10,815 nt of DNA from JBBTXL01 sp038062295. Its GTDB lineage: Bacteria > Patescibacteriota > Minisyncoccia > GWC2-36-17 > WO2-46-25. The notes below the pieces were generated by a model that ran no database searches, was not told the origin of the DNA, and saw only the letters and a list, made by a program, of their open reading frames with translations. Positions 6,578-10,815 of the stretch are shown one piece after another (the first letter of the stretch is position 1; every line of letters begins with the position of its first letter). The position numbers were made by a program, and so were the translations under genes. The stretch lies in contig JBBTXL010000006.1 in assembly GCA_038062295.1 (NCBI GenBank), positions 1 to 10,815 of the forward strand, read 5' to 3'.

Positions 6578-7647
6578 GTATGGATATCGCGCGCGAACTC
6601 AAAGAGCTGCTGCAGATCGTGATCGACCGGGACGCTTCCGACCTTCATATTTCCGTCGGTCGCAGGCCGACGCTGCGCGTTGACGGTTCACTGACGCCGA
6701 TCGAGGAAAAAGAGGTGGTGGACTCGGAGTTTGCGGGCGCATTCATCGGGGAGATCCTCTCCAAGGAACAGCGCGCGCGGTTTTTAGAAGAGAAGGAAAT
6801 CGATCTTTCGTATAACTTCAGCGATGCGGCGCGCTTCCGCGTGAATGTTTTTGTGCAGCGCGGAAACTTTGCCGCCGCGCTTCGCCTGATTCCGACGTCC
6901 ATTCGGACGCTCGACGAACTCACGCACCCTGCTCTGTTGCATGAGATCACAAAGGTTTCGCAGGGGTTTTTCCTGGTGGTGGGGCCGTCGGGGCAGGGAA
7001 AGTCAACGACCCTTGCCGCCATGATCGACGAGGTGAACCATCACCGCCCGTGCCATATCGTGACCATTGAAGACCCCATTGAATACCTGTTCACCAACGA
7101 CAAGGCGATCGTGGATCAGCGGGAGATCGGCCAGGACACGAAAAACTTCCACATTGCGCTTCGGTCCGTCCTGCGCCAGGACCCTGATGTCATTATGGTG
7201 GGCGAAATGCGTGATCCGGAAACGATATCGGCGGCCATCACGGCGGCAGAAACCGGGCACCTGGTGTTCTCCACGCTGCACACCAACAATGCGTCGCAAA
7301 CCATTGACCGCATCATCGACTCGTTCCCGCCGTCGCAGCAAAGCCAGATCCGTGCGCAGCTCTCGGGAACCCTCCTTGGCGTTCTGTCGCGTCGCCTTAT
7401 CCCCAAGGTTGGCGGCGGTCGGAGCGGCGCATTCGAGCTGTTGCTCGCGAACGCGGCGGTGAAGAACCTTATCCGTGAAAATAAGACGCATCAGATCGAC
7501 CTGGTGATCGAAACATCCGCCGAAGAAGGGATGATATCGTTGAATCGTTCGCTCGCACACTTGGTAAAAAAAGGGGAGATCTCGTACGAAGACGCGGTGA
7601 TGCACTCGCTCAATCCGTCGGAATTACGCATTCTCGTGTCGCGGTAA
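6574..7647 (+). CDS. pilT: Type IV pilus retraction ATPase PilT
   Basis: PilT is the hexameric cytoplasmic ATPase that drives pilus disassembly and retraction, giving twitching motility and DNA uptake. The 357 residues begin with the PAS-like domain (ASDLHISVGRRPTLRVDG, 21-38). Next come Walker A GPSGQGKST (137-145), Walker B DVIMVGEMRD (205-214) and the His box TGHLVFSTLHTNN (227-239). The C-terminal AVKNLIRE (295-302) corresponds to the AIRNLIRE motif needed for retraction in studied PilT proteins. There is no tetracysteine zinc site, which separates it from PilB. The Walker A loop has Gln where Ser is usual (GQGKST). The start overlaps the response regulator stop as ATGA; an in-frame ATG 6 bases later is an alternative. 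After the stop comes a 100-base repeat-rich gap. Confidence 0.95.
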   Translation: MSMDIARELKELLQIVIDRDASDLHISVGRRPTLRVDGSLTPIEEKEVVDSEFAGAFIGEILSKEQRARFLEEKEIDLSYNFSDAARFRVNVFVQRGNFAAALRLIPTSIRTLDELTHPALLHEITKVSQGFFLVVGPSGQGKSTTLAAMIDEVNHHRPCHIVTIEDPIEYLFTNDKAIVDQREIGQDTKNFHIALRSVLRQDPDVIMVGEMRDPETISAAITAAETGHLVFSTLHTNNASQTIDRIIDSFPPSQQSQIRAQLSGTLLGVLSRRLIPKVGGGRSGAFELLLANAAVKNLIRENKTHQIDLVIETSAEEGMISLNRSLAHLVKKGEISYEDAVMHSLNPSELRILVSR

Positions 7648-7663
7648 AGATTTTATGTGGTTT

Positions 7664-7685
7664 ACCCTTCGACTTCGCTCAGGGT
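7664..7685 (+). repeat. Dispersed-repeat-like motif with CCCTTCGACTTCGCTCAGGG core
   Basis: The short imperfect palindrome has ACCCT (7664-7668) and AGGGT (7681-7685) flanking a TCGACTTCGCTC centre. From memory this core, and a close variant with ACAAG in the middle, recurs in intergenic DNA of many bacterial and metagenome-derived genomes, like a REP-type element. Only one copy is in this window, so repetition cannot be confirmed here. Confidence 0.4.
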
Positions 7686-7687
7686 GC

Positions 7688-7746
7688 TCAATGTGATGGT
7701 AAAATTTACTACGCATTGGGCTGCTGGTAAATTTTAATCACATTGG
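7688..7746 (+). promoter_or_regulatory. Long AT-rich hairpin touching the pilC start codon
   Basis: Left arm 7690-7708 (aatgtgat, a GG bulge, then taaaattta) pairs with right arm 7728-7744 (taaattttaatcacatt): 17 pairs with one two-base bulge. A C-G and a T-G pair at the foot extend it to 7688/7746. The loop has 19 bases. The foot of the stem ends one base before the pilC ATG (7748), so folding would cover the ribosome landing site. The arms also contain near-direct repeats (tggtaaaattta at 7697, tggtaaatttta at 7725), so a protein-binding operator is a second possibility. There is no T-run typical of a terminator. Confidence 0.55.
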
Positions 7747-7747
7747 C

Positions 7748-8953
7748 ATGGAATTTCGTTATCAAGCCAGGACACGACTAGGCACGATCGAGAGTGGGAC
7801 GGTGGAGGCGCCCGGCCGCGATGCCGCCATCGACGCCCTGCAACGGAGCGGTTTTATCATTCTTGAGGTGAAGGACGCGGCGGCGCTGCCGGCGTGGGCA
7901 CGGGGCATTTCTTTCAAGCGCGGCGTTTCCAAAAAGGATGTTGTTATTTTTTCCCGGCAAATTTCCACGCTGTTTCAGGCGAAAGTTCCCCTCATTGAGG
8001 CGCTCCGCACGATGGTGGAGCAAACCGGGAACCAGCGCTTCAAGGATGCCCTGCTCGATACCGCAAAAGACGTTGATGCTGGCGCGCCGCTTTCAAGAGC
8101 GCTCGCCGCGCACCGCAATATTTTTTCCGATTTTTATGTGAGCATGGTCCGTTCCGGAGAGGCGTCGGGAAAACTGGAAGAGGTGTTCACGTATCTTGCC
8201 GACGGGCTTGAGCGCGAGTACGACGTGACACACAAAATAAAAGGAGCGATGACGTATCCCGCGTTCATTATCTTTGGGTTTGGCGCGGTCGTATTTGTCA
8301 TGATGGTGTGGGTCGTGCCCAACCTCACGTCCATATTGAAAGAAACAGGAGCGGAAATGCCGTTTTTGACAACGATCGTCATCGGCGTGTCGGATGCGTT
8401 CGCCGCGTATTGGTGGCTTATCCTGCTCGTGCTGGCGCTCGCCGTTGCGGGTTTGTGGTACGGGGCGCGCACACCGCAGGGGAGAATTATGTGGGACCGC
8501 GCACAATTGCACATCCCCATTATCGGGAAAATGCTCCAAAAATATTACTTGGCGCGCTTTGCCGACTCGTTGAGCGTGCTGATCCAGGGAGGACTGCCCA
8601 TCGTGCAGGCGCTTGAGATCACGGCCGACGTGGTGCGTAACAGCGTGTACCGTACTATTTTACTTGATACCGTGGAGCAGGTAAAAAAGGGCAATACCAT
8701 CAGCTCGGTGCTGCGCACCAAAAAAGAAATTCCCATCATGGTGACCCAGATGGTGTTTGTGGGAGAGGAGTCGGGACGGCTCGACAGCACGCTCAAATCA
8801 GCGTCGCTGTTCTACCAAAAAGAGGTCGCCGTGGTGCTTGACAACGTCATCACGCTGATCGAACCGTTCCTTATTCTGGCGCTGGGGGTCGGCGTCGCGA
8901 TCCTCCTGGTCGCTATCCTCATGCCGATGTATAATATCGCTACGAACTTTTAA
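7748..8953 (+). CDS. pilC: Type IV pilus inner membrane platform protein PilC (GspF family)
   Basis: PilC is the polytopic inner-membrane protein on which pilin subunits are added and removed; PilB and PilT act on its cytoplasmic domains. The 401-residue product has the family start (F-R-Y-Q-A, then A-x-x-A-x-x-x-L and G-F-x-I-L, residues 3-40) and two T2SSF domains (about 66-190 and 268-393). Each carries a V-x-x-G-E-x-S-G-x-L-type motif (133-143; 337-345). Membrane helices lie at about 170-191, 221-240 and 369-394, and the conserved MPMYNI end is at 392-397. The length is normal. No Shine-Dalgarno site is visible, and the start codon lies directly beside a long hairpin. The 100-base gap from pilT suggests separate control of this gene. 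Confidence 0.95.
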   Translation: MEFRYQARTRLGTIESGTVEAPGRDAAIDALQRSGFIILEVKDAAALPAWARGISFKRGVSKKDVVIFSRQISTLFQAKVPLIEALRTMVEQTGNQRFKDALLDTAKDVDAGAPLSRALAAHRNIFSDFYVSMVRSGEASGKLEEVFTYLADGLEREYDVTHKIKGAMTYPAFIIFGFGAVVFVMMVWVVPNLTSILKETGAEMPFLTTIVIGVSDAFAAYWWLILLVLALAVAGLWYGARTPQGRIMWDRAQLHIPIIGKMLQKYYLARFADSLSVLIQGGLPIVQALEITADVVRNSVYRTILLDTVEQVKKGNTISSVLRTKKEIPIMVTQMVFVGEESGRLDSTLKSASLFYQKEVAVVLDNVITLIEPFLILALGVGVAILLVAILMPMYNIATNF

Positions 8954-8962
8954 TAGAAATCC

Positions 8963-9508
8963 ATGACACGCAGGTCACTCAACGCCGCTCTCATCGTCCT
9001 TATCGCCGCGGTTTTTGCCGTGCTTGCATTCATGGGTTGGCGTGCGTACAACAGTTCCTTTGCGCCCGAGGGGCCGCCGCTGGGGAGCGTTGCCCCGCAC
9101 AGCATCTTGCAAAAGGACTTCCAGCCGATGCCGGTTGTCAACAAAGGTAAAAAATCACAGGAGCGCGATGCCGCGCTGGAGGCGGATGTCCGTGCGGTGA
9201 GCGATGCTGTCGTGGCATACGCGAAAGATCACACAGGCATATATCCCGAGTCGGACATCAAAAATCCATGCGCCGGGGTACGGTACTGCCTGAAAGGGAC
9301 CGATATCAATGCCAAAAACACCATATATCTTTCCGTTATTCCCCAGGGAAAGCCGAGCGGTCTTGACTATCATTACCGCGCCGACAACCAAGCCCATACC
9401 TACTGCGTGAAGACAGCGTCGGTTTTGGAAACGGACAACACCAAGCGCTTTCAGTGTACGCAGGGCGGCTGTGAGCGAGTGGCGTGGCAGTCATCGTGTG
9501 AGAAGTAG
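8963..9508 (+). CDS. Membrane-anchored pilin-like protein without a prepilin signal
   Basis: The 181-residue product has a basic N-terminus (MTRRS) and a membrane helix at about residues 9-24, but no G-F-T-L-I-E cleavage motif, so PilD should not process it. After a Pro/Gly-rich linker (31-62), the segment R-D-A-A-L-E-A-D-V-R ... A-Y-A-K-D-H-T-G-I-Y-P (68-95) resembles the stretch after the hydrophobic helix in pilins of this group. The C-terminal F-Q-C-T-Q-G-G-C (163-170) matches F-I-C-N-S-G-G-C of the pilA product encoded downstream. Six cysteines (103, 109, 148, 165, 170, 179) fit two or three disulfides. It seems to be a pilin-type globular domain on a plain membrane anchor, perhaps a pilus-base or minor-pilin-like protein. 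It lies 9 bases after pilC with no ribosome binding site. Confidence 0.65.
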   Translation: MTRRSLNAALIVLIAAVFAVLAFMGWRAYNSSFAPEGPPLGSVAPHSILQKDFQPMPVVNKGKKSQERDAALEADVRAVSDAVVAYAKDHTGIYPESDIKNPCAGVRYCLKGTDINAKNTIYLSVIPQGKPSGLDYHYRADNQAHTYCVKTASVLETDNTKRFQCTQGGCERVAWQSSCEK

Positions 9509-9528
9509 GGGTGGATGTGGATATCTTC

Positions 9529-9557
9529 TTGTATGATGTCCGTTTATCCCGTATAAT
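9529..9557 (+). promoter_or_regulatory. Sigma70-type promoter of pilA
   Basis: TTGTAT (9529-9534) and a perfect TATAAT (9552-9557) are separated by 17 bases, just after the stop of the upstream gene. Transcription would begin near 9564 and give a leader of about 116 bases before the ATG at 9680. A strong separate promoter is what one expects for the abundant major pilin. Confidence 0.65.
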
Positions 9558-9560
9558 GGA

Positions 9561-9670
9561 AGTGTACTTGCGAAAGTATATTATTCTTCATAAAGGTCGA
9601 GCGTATTACTATTCCATAAACCGTACAAGCTTGGGGCTTATGGAATAAGCATTAATACAATAAAGCTTGT
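9561..9670 (+). promoter_or_regulatory. Structured 5' leader of pilA
   Basis: Two hairpins are visible. The first, agtgtactt (9561-9569) with aagtatatt (9574-9582), has 9 pairs, two of them G-U, and a GCGA (GNRA-type) tetraloop; it would sit at the very 5' end of the transcript. The second, tattccataa (9610-9619) with ttatggaata (9638-9647), is a perfect 10-base stem. Its loop contains acaagctt (9625-9632), complementary to aagcttgt (9663-9670) just before the start region, so a pseudoknot is possible. No known riboswitch consensus was recognised. Mainly AT-rich sequence without Shine-Dalgarno follows to 9679. Confidence 0.45.
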
Positions 9671-9679
9671 TATTGAATC

Positions 9680-10243
9680 ATGAATACTACAGATACTAAA
9701 AAAGGTTTTACCCTCATTGAGTTGTTAGTGGTGATCGCGATCATCGGCATTCTGTCGTCGGTCGTTATCGTGTCGCTCAACAACGCCCGTTCCAAGGCGC
9801 GCGATGCCGCGCGAAAGTCAAATATGCAGGCGATGACCACTGCGTACGCGTTATACGCTTCCGAGCAGATCGGCGGGGACTGCGCGCCGCTTGAAGTGGA
9901 CACGGCGGCAGCCGCGGGGATAGGTTCGATCCAGGGTTGGACCGTAACCGCAGTACCCGGAAATGATGGCATCGGGGTGCCGGACTTCAACACCGCATGC
10001 GGTACTGCCGGCTCTGCAAACTTGAGCACATTTACCGCGAATCTTCCTATTGACAGCGCAAATGAGACATACACGTACGGCAATACGGTAGCAAATGTTG
10101 TGAACTTTTGCATGGGAGCAAGGGTAGAAAATACAAATGCTGCCGGCGGCGATGCATTCATTTGCAACTCCGGCGGTTGTGTAGACAGCAGTGATAATAC
10201 TATTGCATCCCCGTGGGTTGCAGCAGATTGTCCCGAGGCATAG
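9680..10243 (+). CDS. pilA: Type IV prepilin, probable major pilin
   Basis: The 187-residue prepilin has a short leader MNTTDTKKG, and PilD should cut after Gly9 to give mature F-T-L-I-E. The conserved Glu5 is residue 14 of the precursor. The hydrophobic helix (10-34) continues into the usual R-S-K-A-R-D-A-A-R-K-S segment (37-47). The globular domain is Ala-, Thr- and Asn-rich with six cysteines (68, 107, 144, 162, 167, 184), enough for three disulfides; F-I-C-N-S-G-G-C (160-167) is shared with the preceding gene product. Its own promoter, long leader and terminator make it the best candidate for the main filament subunit, although other pilin genes may exist outside the window. The start is fixed by the leader length. 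Confidence 0.93.
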   Translation: MNTTDTKKGFTLIELLVVIAIIGILSSVVIVSLNNARSKARDAARKSNMQAMTTAYALYASEQIGGDCAPLEVDTAAAAGIGSIQGWTVTAVPGNDGIGVPDFNTACGTAGSANLSTFTANLPIDSANETYTYGNTVANVVNFCMGARVENTNAAGGDAFICNSGGCVDSSDNTIASPWVAADCPEA

Positions 10244-10273
10244 TGTTCCCGGTGCAGTGAGGTTTATCACGCA

Positions 10274-10308
10274 AAACCAGACCCCGCAAAGGGGTCTGGT
10301 TTGTTTTT
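10274..10308 (+). terminator. Rho-independent terminator after pilA
   Basis: Perfect 12-base stem: aaaccagacccc (10274-10285) pairs with ggggtctggttt (10291-10302) around the loop gcaaa. The run gttttt follows directly at 10303-10308. It lies about 30 bases after the pilA stop and would isolate the abundant pilA mRNA from pilD. Confidence 0.95.
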
Positions 10309-10319
10309 GGGAGAACCGA

Positions 10320-10325
10320 TAGAAT
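10320..10325 (+). promoter_or_regulatory. Possible -10 element for pilD
   Basis: TAGAAT (10320-10325) matches the -10 consensus at 5 of 6 positions and lies 6 bases before the pilD ATG, so transcription would start at or beside the start codon (leaderless). No good -35 is seen at 17 bases, where the terminator stem lies. The call rests on the need for a promoter after the pilA terminator. Confidence 0.3.
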
Positions 10326-10331
10326 ACAGGG

Positions 10332-10815
10332 ATGGAGATCATATTTGTTTTTCTGTTCGGCCTCATGATCGGCAGTTTTTTGAATGCGGTCATGTATCGG
10401 TTGCATAGCGGCGAGAGCATTGTATTTGAACGGTCGCATTGTCCGCGGTGCGGGCACGTTTTGGCATGGTACGAGCTGGTGCCGCTGGCGAGTTTTTTTA
10501 TTCAGCGCGGGCGGTGCCGCGCCTGCGGCATGCCGATTGCATGGCAGTATCCGCTGGTTGAGCTTGCCACAGGGATTTCATTCGTTTTTTTGTGGCAGCA
10601 TGTACCAAGCGCGTATCACGGCGTTGAAATTGCCTATCTTTTTTTTGTTGCTGCGACGTTGGTTGTCATTTTCGTTTTTGACCTGAAATGGTATATAATT
10701 CCTAATAGAATACTGTATCCGCTCGTGCTGGTTGTTCTTTCGCATGTGTGGTGGGGGTTGTCCATCGCGCAGCCGCCATGGCCGCTGTGGTCAGCGTCTG
10801 GCGTAACAAGTTTTT
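10332..10815 (+). CDS. pilD: Prepilin peptidase PilD (5' part, cut by the right edge)
   Basis: PilD is an inner-membrane aspartic protease that removes the prepilin leader and N-methylates the new N-terminal residue. The first 161 codons are in the window and the frame is open at the edge. Visible features: the first membrane helix with GSFLNAVMYRL (14-24); the N-terminal domain with paired cysteines CPRC (37/40) and CRAC (62/65), a probable zinc site; W-x-x-P-L-V-E-L at 71-78; and the first catalytic Asp117 in F-D-L-K-W-Y-I-I-P. The second catalytic motif (GxGD) would lie beyond the window. The start at 10332 gives the usual N-terminus beginning in the first helix. It follows the pilA terminator by 23 bases, so it needs its own promoter or read-through. 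Its substrate is the pilin encoded just upstream. Confidence 0.94.
   Translation, partial: MEIIFVFLFGLMIGSFLNAVMYRLHSGESIVFERSHCPRCGHVLAWYELVPLASFFIQRGRCRACGMPIAWQYPLVELATGISFVFLWQHVPSAYHGVEIAYLFFVAATLVVIFVFDLKWYIIPNRILYPLVLVVLSHVWWGLSIAQPPWPLWSASGVTSF

Noticed and set aside
5605..7187. Identical 16-base string tgcgccaggaccctga in pilB (5605-5620) and pilT (7172-7187)
   Set aside because: It encodes the conserved L-R-Q-D-P-D segment before Walker B in two paralogous ATPases; no sign of a mobile or recombined repeat.
7733..7738. TTTAAT as a -10 element for a leaderless pilC message
   Set aside because: It lies inside the hairpin arm and has no good -35 at 17 bases (TACGCA); the hairpin explains the AT-rich sequence equally well.
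8907..8935. TATAAT at 8930-8935 as a promoter for the pilin-like gene
   Set aside because: The hexamer is produced by the conserved PilC C-terminal codons for M-Y-N, and the -35 (TGGTCG) is poor, so it is probably a coding coincidence.

Overview
This window is a nearly complete type IV pilus (T4P) assembly cluster, all on the + strand, read in the order: partial Ig-like surface protein, pilM, pilN, pilO, a small pilP-position membrane protein, pilB, a single-domain response regulator, pilT, pilC, a pilin-like membrane protein, pilA-type prepilin, pilD (cut by the right edge). No mobile element, CRISPR array, tRNA or rRNA was seen. The genetic code is standard: TGA is used as a stop at the response regulator/pilT overlap.

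The gene order points to a Candidate Phyla Radiation (Patescibacteria) organism, probably Parcubacteria-like. The other pointers are a CheY-like protein between pilB and pilT, no secretin gene (pilQ) where it would follow pilP, a minimal pilP substitute ending in an NPF-type tail, and very few Shine-Dalgarno sequences. This is inference; the window has no phylogenetic marker. Lack of a secretin would fit a cell without an outer membrane, although pilQ could lie elsewhere.

Layout. Positions 1-1751 hold the C-terminal part of a secreted or surface protein made of degenerate Ig-like units with closely spaced cysteine pairs. A strong hairpin (1755-1799) separates it from pilM. Positions 1809-6185 carry pilM-pilN-pilO-pilP-like-pilB: the cytoplasmic actin-like platform, the membrane alignment proteins and the extension ATPase. 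Most junctions are tight, except for an 84-base structured gap before pilN. Positions 6206-7647 carry the response regulator and pilT (retraction ATPase), overlapping by 4 bases, behind a promoter-like sequence at the end of pilB. A 100-base gap with a dispersed-repeat-like motif and a hairpin ending one base before the start codon leads to pilC (inner membrane platform). A pilin-like anchored protein follows, and then a 171-base leader region with a good sigma70-type promoter ahead of the major prepilin gene. A textbook intrinsic terminator closes pilA, and the prepilin peptidase gene begins just after it.

How they would work together: PilD trims and methylates the prepilin; PilC and PilM/N/O with the pilP-like protein form the membrane platform; PilB and PilT power extension and retraction; the response regulator, having no output domain, is placed to control the motor by protein contact. 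The machine itself is a known type. The points most worth a second look are the embedded response regulator, the pilin-like protein without a prepilin signal, and the structured leaders before pilA, pilC and pilN.
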